A stretch of 33,294 bases of DNA from Paludibacteraceae bacterium (GTDB lineage: Bacteria; Bacteroidota; Bacteroidia; Bacteroidales; Paludibacteraceae). A program made the position numbers and the translations under genes. The notes beneath the pieces were generated by a model, which was not told where the DNA came from, made no database searches, and saw only the letters and a list, made by a program, of their open reading frames with translations. Positions 23,075 through 31,036 of this stretch are shown one piece after another (positions within the stretch are counted from its first letter, which is position 1; every line of letters starts with the position of its first letter). The stretch spans positions 1 through 33,294 of the forward strand of contig JAEDNI010000019.1 in assembly GCA_016302585.1 (NCBI GenBank). The letters are read 5' to 3'.

Positions 23075-23626
23075 ATGAAGAAGATATTCGATAAAAGAGA
23101 TTTGATCCTTGTAATGATGTTGCTGTTGGCGTTGTGCGTCTATGCGGATGATTCGTTTACGATCGCGCATGAGTTTAATACGCCGGGCGATCGTATTGTT
23201 TATTCGAACGCGAATAAGACGGCTACGACGGATAGTGTGGTTTATCAATGCTATAATGGAGCAAAATTTTATCTGAATAGCAGCACGGGCAATAAAATCA
23301 GCCTGTTTATGAAGAATCGGTTAGATTCGATGGTGACATCGAAGATCGTGGGGCTGAAGAGTATCAGGTTTTATTATTTTCCGCAGACGGAGGATCGCTA
23401 TGCGACGATGGCGATAAAGGTTTCGAGAGACGGGGTTCACTGGATAGATGTGACTTCGCGAATTGAGCATATAGCCGGGCGTGCAGAGGTGGTTATTCCG
23501 CAGCGAGGGAACTATTTCGTGAAGGTGATTAATACGGGTTCGAGTGTGCCGTTTTATATCTGGAAGTTTCAATGGGATATTGAAATTTGCAATTGCTTCG
23601 AGTATTTGCCAAATGGTTGGGATTAG
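23075..23626 (+). CDS. Secreted beta-rich protein of unknown function
   Basis: 183 aa from MKKIFDKRDLILVMML; an in-frame ATG at 23060 is also downstream of the promoter and possible. The signal peptide ends near CVYADD. The mature part is predicted to be a single beta-sandwich: alternating strands such as ATMAIKVSRDGVHWIDVTSR, AEVVIPQRGNYFVKVINT and FYIWKFQWDIEI, a pattern seen in jelly-roll or discoidin-like domains of Bacteroidota exported proteins. It lacks the C-terminal tail of the other secreted proteins here. It is followed 2 bp later by the S26 peptidase gene, so it may be a substrate or partner of that system. I do not recognise a named family. Confidence 0.78.
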   Translation: MKKIFDKRDLILVMMLLLALCVYADDSFTIAHEFNTPGDRIVYSNANKTATTDSVVYQCYNGAKFYLNSSTGNKISLFMKNRLDSMVTSKIVGLKSIRFYYFPQTEDRYATMAIKVSRDGVHWIDVTSRIEHIAGRAEVVIPQRGNYFVKVINTGSSVPFYIWKFQWDIEICNCFEYLPNGWD

Positions 23627-23628
23627 TC

Positions 23629-24063
23629 GTGCGGGTAGAGAATGAGATATTGATTCCGGAAATGGCGCGATTATTGGCGTCGGGAAAGGAGGTGCGTTTC
23701 TCGCCTTCCGGCGTGAGTATGCGGCCGTTTATTGAGGGCGATCGAGACAGCGTGATATTGAAGCAGTTAGAGCGCGCACCGCGTCGCGGAGATATTGTAC
23801 TTGCCGAGGCGGAAAACCTATGCGGGAGTCGTACATATGTGTTGCATCGATTAGTGCGGATAAAAGGGGAGACATATGTGCTGCAGGGCGATGGAAACCT
23901 GGCAGGAGAAGAACGCTGCTCATCGGGCGATATTATCGGAACAGTTATTCGCATCGAAAAACCGAATGGTCGTCGTAAACGACTGACACGAGGCAGATTG
24001 TGGTTTTTACTTAAACCAATAAGAAAATATTTATTGAAGATTTATAGACACACGATGATATGA
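23629..24063 (+). CDS. S24/S26-family serine peptidase (signal-peptidase-like)
   Basis: 144 aa from the GTG at 23629; longer in-frame readings overlap the previous gene and lack family residues. The pattern is of the compact Bacteroidota S24/S26 domain proteins: ENEILIPEMARLLASGKEV, then FSPSGVSMRPFIEGDRD with the nucleophile S30, RRGDIVLAE, and TYVLHRLVRI with H73 in place of the usual Lys base of bacterial signal peptidase I, followed by LQGDGN. A Ser-His arrangement would resemble the archaeal/ER signal peptidase type. The only hydrophobic part is near the C-terminus (WFLLKPIRKYLL), perhaps membrane-associated. It overlaps the next gene by 4 bp (ATGA), so translation is coupled. Likely a processing protease for a peptide or secreted substrate. 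Confidence 0.85.
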   Translation: MRVENEILIPEMARLLASGKEVRFSPSGVSMRPFIEGDRDSVILKQLERAPRRGDIVLAEAENLCGSRTYVLHRLVRIKGETYVLQGDGNLAGEERCSSGDIIGTVIRIEKPNGRRKRLTRGRLWFLLKPIRKYLLKIYRHTMI

Positions 24064-24341
24064 GAACGATTGAAGGATTTAAGTTGCGTAAGTTAGGCAA
24101 TGAGTACATATTAGTGGGCGAATCGATGGCGCTGATCAATTTCAATAAGATGATCACGCTGAATGAGACGGCTGCGTTCCTTTGGGAGAAGGCGGAGGAG
24201 GCTACTGCGGCGCATGGTACGTTTGATGCACGGGCGTTATGCGATGCGCTGTGCGGGGAGTATGAGGTAGATCCGGCACAGGCGTTGACGGATGTAGAAG
24301 CGACGATAGTTACTTGGCGCGAGGCCGGGGTGATTGAATAA
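24060..24341 (+). CDS. PqqD-family peptide-binding protein (RiPP recognition element-like)
   Basis: 93 aa. It matches the PqqD family: an N-terminal beta part (IEGFKLRKLGNEYILVG, then ALINFNKMITLNETAAFLWE) and helices (FDARALCDALCGEYEV, then ALTDVEATIVTWREAGVIE). LNETAAFLW is the family's hallmark. Members bind leader peptides of ribosomally made, modified peptides and bring them to the modifying enzyme. No radical SAM or other modifying enzyme is in the window. The start overlaps the S26 peptidase stop, and this peptidase-PqqD pair recurs in Bacteroidota as I recall it. The transcript would end in or before the non-coding gap that follows. Confidence 0.88.
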   Translation: MRTIEGFKLRKLGNEYILVGESMALINFNKMITLNETAAFLWEKAEEATAAHGTFDARALCDALCGEYEVDPAQALTDVEATIVTWREAGVIE

Positions 24342-24393
24342 AGAAGAAAACATCAATAGTGTCCTATAAAAAGAACATAAAATAAGATAAATA

Positions 24394-24512
24394 CTTGGAG
24401 TGCTTTAGAAGCTTTGCTTCTTAAACAAATAGTTACTAAAATCCCCTCGTGAGTAGACTCCCAGATGGCTTTTAGTAACTCTTTGTTACTCTTCGAGTCA
24501 AAGCACTCCAAG
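24394..24512 (+). ncRNA. Candidate structured RNA: nested inverted repeats, about 119 nt
   Basis: CTTGGAGTGCTTT (24394-24406) pairs perfectly with AAAGCACTCCAAG (24500-24512). Inside, AGAAGC-TTT-GCTTCT is a small hairpin (24407-24421), and AGTTACTAAAA (24431-24441) pairs perfectly with TTTTAGTAACT (24470-24480). GTTACT at 24485-24490 could instead pair with AGTAAC at 24474-24479, giving an alternative fold. It lies 52 bp after the PqqD stop. It could be an RNA (regulator or riboswitch-like), a palindromic mobile element, or a recombination site. The strand is assigned as for the neighbouring genes and is not proven. Confidence 0.55.
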
Positions 24513-24564
24513 CGATAAACAAAAATAAAAACAAATCGTCGCACTTGAAATTTCGCCATAATAT

Positions 24565-24618
24565 ACTATATTTGATATTTGATTTTTGATTGTTGATTTT
24601 TGATTTTTTGGTTTTGGA
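24565..24618. repeat. Tandem short repeats (TTGATTTTTGAT type)
   Basis: TATATTTGATATTTGATTTT followed by TGATTGTTGATTTTTGATTT, of the same type as the inserts in ispH. Confidence 0.8.
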
Positions 24619-24723
24619 TGTTAATGGGACATAAGTGAATTATACCGATAAAAATAAATAAAAAATACCAAAAATAATCAATAATCAGAAAAATTACCCC
24701 AGATTTTTTCTTACACTAAAATT

Positions 24724-24750
24724 AAGATGCTTCAGCGGGCATCTTTTTTT
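24724..24750 (+). terminator. Terminator-like hairpin
   Basis: AAGATGC (24724-24730) pairs with GCATCTT (24739-24745), followed by a run of T. It may end transcripts from the PqqD operon or from the structured element. Confidence 0.65.
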
Positions 24751-24845
24751 GTGCCAAAATGCTGAATTTCACCAAAAATATTATGTACGATTATTAAGAA
24801 ACGGCTACACCTTATTATTAAACGCACGTCTGCGCGCGTAAATAT

Positions 24846-24876
24846 TTGCGTGTTTCGAACAAAAATATTAATTTTG
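24846..24876 (+). promoter_or_regulatory. Promoter for the second giant gene
   Basis: TTG (24846-24848) and TAATTTTG (24869-24876), 20 bp apart, with TTTGCGTGT at the -33 side. The start codon is about 160 bp downstream, an unusually long leader for this window. Confidence 0.75.
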
Positions 24877-25039
24877 CACCCGATTTTCGCGCTGTTTGTT
24901 TTGAAACGGCGCATAAAAACTTAAAAATAGTAAATTTGCTAAATCGAGTTAGCAAAAGTGTCAAAGTGTCACGACAGTTTTTTAATAGCAAAGCGACAAA
25001 GCGACACGCAAAAATAACAAACAGAAAGGTATTTAAGGT

Positions 25040-28000
25040 ATGAAAAATATGTCTGAAAGTGCAAATAGTGCAAAAAGTGCAAAGCAAATTTTTGCCAACT
25101 TTGCTAAGTTTGTCAAGTCAATTATCGGCACTACTCGTCGTTCTGAGGGTAGTATGACGGAGGCTGAATATCCAACGAATTACCAACGTATCTCCAACTT
25201 ATTACTAACGATTCGACCGTTCCGCGTGGCTATTTTGGCTGTGCTCCTGGTTTTCGTTGGCGGCTGGAATAGCGAGGTTTGGGGACAATGGAACTCTACT
25301 TTAACAGCAACGGCAAGTCCATCAGAAGGCGGAGGGGTGTACGCATCTAAAGAAGATAAAAGTTCCCTGAGTGATTCTGATTATGGGTCTTCATCGACTT
25401 CCGGAAAAACATATTGTGCGACGATATGGAGTACTGCTACTTTTTATGCATATTATAAAGCAAATCCAGGATACAAGTTTGATAAATGGAGTACAGGAGC
25501 TACATCTTGGAAAATTTCCGTAGAGGCAAATAGGAACAATAAGAACCCTTCTGTAATTGCATATTTCAGTCCAATTACATACACAATCGCATTTAACGGA
25601 AATGGGAGTACAAGCGGCTCTATGAGTAACTTGTCAATGGAGTATGGAACTGCTAAATCCTTGACAAATAATACATATCAAAAGCAATATACTGTTAACT
25701 TTAATGCTGATGGAGGAAGTTGCGGGACAAGTTCAACGCAGATTAATTACAGTTTCGCAGGGTGGGCAAAGACATCAGCAGGTAGTGTTGAATATACCAA
25801 TGGAGCAATCGTTAAAAATCTTACCGCTACAAATAATGAAACAGTGACACTTTATGCGAAGTGGGACAAACCCGAATCTGAAATTATAACATTGCCCAAT
25901 GCTACGAAAGATGGTTATGTATTGGAGGGATGGTATGACGGTTCGACCAAAGTAGGCGAAGCTGGTGGTACTTATACTCCGACGGCATCTGTTACGCTGA
26001 GAGCCAATTGGGTGGATAAGTTCGATCCAGTGATGACCGGTGCAAACACCATATTGAGCGTTGATGGGCAGCAAGCAAATGCCTTCACTTTCAATCATGT
26101 GGACAACCCGACTCCGCATATTAAAGTTACTTCTATTGATCCGATTAATAACGGAAATGGGAAGGTAATTGAATATGATGCTGCAAACAATAAGATTATT
26201 GCGCACAATGCAGGAACGGCTACTATCTATTTTACGCAGGCGGAGACATCTACAATCAAATCCGGTACTTCTGACACTTATACATATACGGTAACCAAAC
26301 TCACCACCTCATTTACCGGTTCTGCGTATACTCTGAAGGTGGATGATACACAAACGGCTAATTATAGTTATACCAACACTTCAGCTGCGCAGCCTACTGC
26401 AAATAGCAATGATGATTTCTATTATACAATTGATGAAGTTAGTTTTGCTAATGAGGCATTGAATAACGGAACTAACCTTGTTACGTTCAATCCTGCCAAT
26501 AAGCAAATTACTGCATGCAATGCCGGTACGGCAAAAATTTCGCTGCATCAAAAAGAGACCTATAAATATACGGGAGCGACGACTTCGTTTAATGTTGCGG
26601 TAACGAAGCATAGTAACACCATTTATGTGAAGGGGAATGCGAATTATAGCAATTCTATTTATGTGGATTCGTATGACAACGGATTGACATTGACTGCCGA
26701 TAATACGGACTACACCAATTGTCCGATAACAAATACACAGACCGCAGGTACGGATATTGCCACTTTCTATCAAAACGACACAGTTGTATATTCTTCGTAT
26801 AAGTTAGGAACGGCTACATGGACTCTTTCGCAGCCGGAGAACTATAAGTATCAGGCAGGAAACGGAAGTTTTATGGTGAATGTAATTGATCAAGAGGAGG
26901 CAACGGATTGCTATGTTAAGACCGATATTAATTCTGAGCATAAATTTAGTGATTCGTGGGAAACAACGTGGAATGATGAAAATGCAGCAGGTACATTACG
27001 CTTTGAGGCATGTGCGCAAGCGGCATGGACCTATGGAATGAACGTGTATCAGTTGATAGATGGGAATTGGAGTTTGAAAGAGTACATAGATCATGATCAT
27101 ATGCATACTCATTATACCAATTATTCCTATTCTTTGGATCAAAGAGCAAAAGGAGTTAAATTTGAGCGAAAAGGAACTCTTAGTCGCTGGGTAAAGAATG
27201 TGTATGTTACTCGTTCGACCTATATAAATGCCTCCAATGTTACTATAGACCGCACTTCAACGGGTAACCCTGTTTATCCCAAAGACGGAACAGGTGTAGG
27301 AACCCTGACTATCAACTATAGTTTGGCTAATGGCGGAGATTTGAAGATTATTAATGACAATCCTAAATTTACGTTGGATAATACTACCATCTCTAACGTA
27401 GATTGTAAGACGGGAACGGCAACGATCAATATCTCATACGAATCTGATAAAGCCGGAACGGATGTAGCGCATCTGGTGATTTACAATAAGGTTTACCGCA
27501 AAGAGGTGACCATTACAGGTATTACAGCCAAACGTAATCAAGAGGTGCATTGGGAGATCGGCGACGCGTTGCGCGTCGGCACACAGACGGAAACCGCCGC
27601 TTGGGTAACTATAGGATCTGAAGTTTCTTACTCATCCAGCAATACCACCCTTTTGGAAGTGGTAGATGGCAAATTAGTTGCAAAGGCAGAAGGAGAGGTA
27701 ACCATTACGGCTACGGCTCAGGGCAATGATGAATACAATGCTGTCGAAGATCAAAAGACAATAACCATTACCAATGACTTGATTCAAAGCATTGTTTGGG
27801 AGCAGAACTTCTTGCGTCTGCAACTCGGAGGAGCCAATCAGACGCTGAATGCATATGTGGTTTCGGACGTAGAAGGCTGTACTACCGACAGGGCTCGTTT
27901 GATTACTTATGAGTCATCTGACGAATCGGTGGTAAAGGTCATCAATTCCAACCAGTTGCAGATAGTAGGTGCGGGACAAGCCGTTCTGACAGCACGTCAG

Positions 28001-30808
28001 GCAGGCGGAGTTGATGCAGACGGACACAACTATATGGCGGTAAGTGCGGAAAAAGCAGTAATCGTCAGGGACCCGAATGCACCGTGTGAAAACTATCTGT
28101 ATATTCAGCCCCAGGAGAATAAATGGTACTGCGGATGGAATCTCGCCAACCGTCAATATAGAGAGTTCGTGATTGATAATCTGGACGAACCAAGTACACT
28201 CTATTTGCAATACAAAGGTGAGTATAAGACTGTAGGCGTTGATTATTTCGGCGGTACCATGCATGTTGATGAGTGGTATGATGGCGCTTGGCACGAGGTG
28301 CCCAATGGAAATCTTGGTACTCCTTCCATCGGCACATATCAGACCCTCAATACTACGCTGCAACGTAAGACCACCAAGGTGCGCATCCGTACGAACGACG
28401 GTGTGGGTTATCACTATTTCAAGGATTGCAAAATCGGCCAGTCGCGTTATATAGAGGCCTCCGACCTGACTACATTTGAGGCAAAAGTAGGTCAGGTGGT
28501 AAACCAGCAATTGACCGTTCGGTATAACAACATCACCGGCCCTGTTACATTGAGTTTGGGCAACAACAACTCCAAGTTTAGCCTTTCGCAACAATCCATT
28601 GCTGGCGATTGTGGGGATAAGGGAACGGTGGATGTGACGGTCTCATATCTGCCTACAGTGGAAGCGAATGAAGAAGAACTATTGACTGTTTCTGACGGAA
28701 CAACTACATTGAAAGTGACTCTGCATGGTGTTGCTACCAAGACTAGCCGTCATATCGTGTGGGATATCCCGGAGACAAACCATGTGCATACAGTGGATGT
28801 AGTGGAATTGGGAGCGCAGGCTCTGACGGATGTGGGTAATACAACCGCCGGAGACGTGTTCTATGCCATCAGTTCGTCTTCCCCGGCCGGTGTAGGTTCG
28901 GTAGTCGGCAGTAATTTGACATTCGCGAAAGCAGGAACGGTTGTGGTGACTGCAAATACCATGAATGATGCCCGCTATAATGACGCAGAAACTGTTTCTA
29001 AACACTATAACGTAGCACTTACTCCGACGACTATCTTTACCATGCCTGTATTGGCGGAGGTAACAAGCGGAACGGCTGCCGGAGAGATTGAGTTGACAGG
29101 ATGGCAGGTTACCAACACCGTTAACGGCGGAGTAGTAGAAGGAACGCTGGCAATCACATCGGCTGATTTGACGAACGTGGGAACGAATACCGTCACGCTC
29201 ACCTTTACACCGAGCAATACGGATATGTATTCCGGTTGTACGGATACAACGACGATTGTTGTCAACAAGGCTGTTTCCAACATCTTCACCAATGCTTCCG
29301 GTAACGGCGAATGGAATGACCGTGCAAACTGGTCAAATGGCGTTCCTACGGGCGATGAACCGGACGTAATCATTAGCGGTGACCTGATTATTGATGAAGA
29401 GCTGACGGTCGGTAATCTGACCATCAAGAAGAATAGTCGCGTGGTACTGACAGTCAATGGTAATTTGACCGTTAATGGTGCAAGTGAGGACCTCACTGAA
29501 TACGGTGACTTGCATGTAAGCGAAGGCGGGCAAGTGAACTTATCGAACGGCACGCTGAAGGTGCATAACTTCACCTTGGATGCTGCGTTGAGCGGTACGA
29601 AGGGCGGAGCTCATCAGAATGCTGCTTCCGGTCAGGTAGCTAATTCCGCACAACTGGATGTTCGCGGCGATGCTTACTTCGTATTACGCCTTGATCCGGC
29701 GGATGCCTTGACTTACGGATGGTATGACTTTACCGTTCCGTTTGAGGTTGAGATCTCGAATGGCATCTATCGCTATGGCGAGAATACGCCGATGCGCAGT
29801 GGTGTGGACTTCATGATTATGGAGTACAGCGAGTCGAGACGTGCTTCTGGAATGAAAGGTTGGGTGAATGCGAGTGGAACCCTGCAGCCCGGTCGCGCTT
29901 ATACGATCACCCTTGATAAGTGGGCTTACACCACCTATGTATTCAAGAAGAAAACCGGCGCGTCTACAACGGGTACTAATAGCTTCAATGCCGAAGCATC
30001 CGATGTAGAAAGTCAGACGCGCGGTTGGAACGGTTTAGGAAACGGATCGTTGAGTCATGCGCAATTGACAGATGCTTTCAGTAATGCGAAAGTACAACTT
30101 TATGATCACGCGCACAATGTATATGTAACGAAAGAGGCGAACGAAAGTAACTTCGCAGTGGGTACGGCGTTCTTCATTCAAGTATCTGAGGCGCAAACGA
30201 TTTCGTTCGCAGCTGCAGAAGAGAACAGAACGATGATGGCTCCGTCGCGCGAGGTATATACGATGGATGAGTTCCGCTTGACGTTGAAGGACACAGAAAC
30301 AGACAACACAACGGATCGTTTATGGTTGTCCGCAAGCGAAGAGGCGACGGAAGAGTATGTGATTGGTCAAGACCTGTTGAAGATGGGTACTCCGACCAGC
30401 GGTACTGTAGCTCAGATGTGGACCATGAAGGGCGGTAAGGTACTCTGCGACGTCGAAACTGCTATGAATGGCGAGCGCGCTACTGCTCCCCTTTCGTTCT
30501 ACGCGCCGAAGGCCGGTCAGTATGAGTTAGCTATTGATCAAGCTCCGGAAGACGTAACGTTATACCTGACGTACAATGATCAAGTGATCTGGGTTCTCTC
30601 CTTCGGCTCCTATGTATTTGACCTGGAGAAGGGAACTACGGAAGGGTACGGTTTACGTATGGAGACCAACCGTGCGCCGCAAATTGCGACGGGTATCGAT
30701 GAGCAGACGGCAGGAACACAGAACCGCAAGGTGATGATCAATAATACGCTCTATATCGTTACTGATGAAGGCGCAATATTTGATGTAATGGGAAAAAATA
30801 TCAAATAA
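25040..30808 (+). CDS. Giant secreted multi-domain repeat protein with T9SS-like tail
   Basis: 1922 aa. The N-terminus is unusual: about 58 residues, including repeat-like SANSAKSAK, precede the hydrophobic signal segment (FRVAILAVLLVFVGGW, about 60-75); a start at MTEAEYPTNYQRI (residue 39) would be more standard. Then come Listeria-Bacteroides repeats between about 180 and 325 (YTIAFNGNG, YTVNFNADGG, GYVLEGWYDG), beta-rich Ig-like units, and a large module that occurs twice: a jelly-roll-like part, an Ig/ASH-like part (about 727-830 and 1137-1234) and a BIG2-like part. Next is GNGEWNDRANWSNGVP (about 1418), an autotransporter-like beta stretch, a C-terminal adhesin region related to that of the giant protein at 550, and a tail VMINNTLYIVTDEGAIFDVM plus GKNIK. 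Likely a long surface protein. Confidence 0.85.
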   Translation: MKNMSESANSAKSAKQIFANFAKFVKSIIGTTRRSEGSMTEAEYPTNYQRISNLLLTIRPFRVAILAVLLVFVGGWNSEVWGQWNSTLTATASPSEGGGVYASKEDKSSLSDSDYGSSSTSGKTYCATIWSTATFYAYYKANPGYKFDKWSTGATSWKISVEANRNNKNPSVIAYFSPITYTIAFNGNGSTSGSMSNLSMEYGTAKSLTNNTYQKQYTVNFNADGGSCGTSSTQINYSFAGWAKTSAGSVEYTNGAIVKNLTATNNETVTLYAKWDKPESEIITLPNATKDGYVLEGWYDGSTKVGEAGGTYTPTASVTLRANWVDKFDPVMTGANTILSVDGQQANAFTFNHVDNPTPHIKVTSIDPINNGNGKVIEYDAANNKIIAHNAGTATIYFTQAETSTIKSGTSDTYTYTVTKLTTSFTGSAYTLKVDDTQTANYSYTNTSAAQPTANSNDDFYYTIDEVSFANEALNNGTNLVTFNPANKQITACNAGTAKISLHQKETYKYTGATTSFNVAVTKHSNTIYVKGNANYSNSIYVDSYDNGLTLTADNTDYTNCPITNTQTAGTDIATFYQNDTVVYSSYKLGTATWTLSQPENYKYQAGNGSFMVNVIDQEEATDCYVKTDINSEHKFSDSWETTWNDENAAGTLRFEACAQAAWTYGMNVYQLIDGNWSLKEYIDHDHMHTHYTNYSYSLDQRAKGVKFERKGTLSRWVKNVYVTRSTYINASNVTIDRTSTGNPVYPKDGTGVGTLTINYSLANGGDLKIINDNPKFTLDNTTISNVDCKTGTATINISYESDKAGTDVAHLVIYNKVYRKEVTITGITAKRNQEVHWEIGDALRVGTQTETAAWVTIGSEVSYSSSNTTLLEVVDGKLVAKAEGEVTITATAQGNDEYNAVEDQKTITITNDLIQSIVWEQNFLRLQLGGANQTLNAYVVSDVEGCTTDRARLITYESSDESVVKVINSNQLQIVGAGQAVLTARQAGGVDADGHNYMAVSAEKAVIVRDPNAPCENYLYIQPQENKWYCGWNLANRQYREFVIDNLDEPSTLYLQYKGEYKTVGVDYFGGTMHVDEWYDGAWHEVPNGNLGTPSIGTYQTLNTTLQRKTTKVRIRTNDGVGYHYFKDCKIGQSRYIEASDLTTFEAKVGQVVNQQLTVRYNNITGPVTLSLGNNNSKFSLSQQSIAGDCGDKGTVDVTVSYLPTVEANEEELLTVSDGTTTLKVTLHGVATKTSRHIVWDIPETNHVHTVDVVELGAQALTDVGNTTAGDVFYAISSSSPAGVGSVVGSNLTFAKAGTVVVTANTMNDARYNDAETVSKHYNVALTPTTIFTMPVLAEVTSGTAAGEIELTGWQVTNTVNGGVVEGTLAITSADLTNVGTNTVTLTFTPSNTDMYSGCTDTTTIVVNKAVSNIFTNASGNGEWNDRANWSNGVPTGDEPDVIISGDLIIDEELTVGNLTIKKNSRVVLTVNGNLTVNGASEDLTEYGDLHVSEGGQVNLSNGTLKVHNFTLDAALSGTKGGAHQNAASGQVANSAQLDVRGDAYFVLRLDPADALTYGWYDFTVPFEVEISNGIYRYGENTPMRSGVDFMIMEYSESRRASGMKGWVNASGTLQPGRAYTITLDKWAYTTYVFKKKTGASTTGTNSFNAEASDVESQTRGWNGLGNGSLSHAQLTDAFSNAKVQLYDHAHNVYVTKEANESNFAVGTAFFIQVSEAQTISFAAAEENRTMMAPSREVYTMDEFRLTLKDTETDNTTDRLWLSASEEATEEYVIGQDLLKMGTPTSGTVAQMWTMKGGKVLCDVETAMNGERATAPLSFYAPKAGQYELAIDQAPEDVTLYLTYNDQVIWVLSFGSYVFDLEKGTTEGYGLRMETNRAPQIATGIDEQTAGTQNRKVMINNTLYIVTDEGAIFDVMGKNIK

Positions 30809-30811
30809 TTC

Positions 30812-30842
30812 TTGCGTATATCAAAAAAAAGTAGTACCTTTG
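30812..30842 (+). promoter_or_regulatory. Promoter for the 45-aa peptide gene
   Basis: TTG (30812-30814) and TACCTTTG (30835-30842), 20 bp apart, in the full extended form TTGCGTATATC...GTAGTACCTTTGCA. It starts 4 bp after the giant gene's stop codon. Confidence 0.8.
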
Positions 30843-30850
30843 CACCGCAT

Positions 30851-30988
30851 ATGAAAAAGAAAGAATACATATATCCCGAGATGGAGATTATTTCGCTAAC
30901 CGGACTCTTTATGGGCGGCATGGCCGGTGGCAGCGATAAGGGAGAGCCCGGTGGAAGCGGCGCTCCTCCTCGGACAGCAGTATTCTAA
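30851..30988 (+). CDS. 45-aa peptide, Bacteroidales small-peptide / RiPP-precursor-like
   Basis: MKKKEYIYPEMEIISLTGLF is the first part; the remainder is rich in glycine and proline (MGGMAGGSDKGEPGGSGAPP, then RTAVF). The first part, MKK-x-Y-x-x-P-x-x-E followed by a hydrophobic run, is the form of a widespread class of small Bacteroidales ORFs of unknown function and also looks like a leader peptide; the second would be the core. The gene has its own strong promoter, a leader under 10 nt and a terminator beginning 7 bp after the stop, so it is an independent transcription unit. There is no membrane segment or Sec signal peptide. A link to the PqqD/S26 genes 6.5 kb upstream is a guess. Confidence 0.7.
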   Translation: MKKKEYIYPEMEIISLTGLFMGGMAGGSDKGEPGGSGAPPRTAVF

Positions 30989-30994
30989 GATACG

Positions 30995-31028
30995 AATCAC
31001 CCCATGGTTTCGGCCACGGGGTGATTTC
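30995..31028 (+). terminator. Terminator of the 45-aa peptide gene
   Basis: AATCACCCC (30995-31003) pairs with GGGGTGATT (31018-31026), with an inner TGG/CCA pair, followed by T-rich sequence. Converging truA ends 9 bp further on, so it may serve both directions. Confidence 0.85.
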
Positions 31029-31036
31029 TTTATGCG

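Larger units (their letters stand above)
24342..25039. other. Non-coding gap with structured RNA candidate, terminator and promoter
   Basis: About 700 bp with no convincing gene. It contains a nested inverted repeat (24394-24512), a short-repeat array (24565-24618), a terminator-like hairpin (24724-24750), and the promoter (24846-24876) and long 5' leader of the giant gene. The leader also has small tandem phrases (AAGTGTCAAAGTGTCA; AAAGCGACAAAGCGACA). A 68-codon minus-strand frame covers the inverted repeat but looks like translated structure. Confidence 0.7.

Noticed and set aside
24353..24559. Minus-strand 68-codon frame over the nested inverted repeat
   Set aside because: Its extent follows the palindromic structure, and no promoter or family is seen. 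I kept the structured-element view, though a small protein is not fully excluded.
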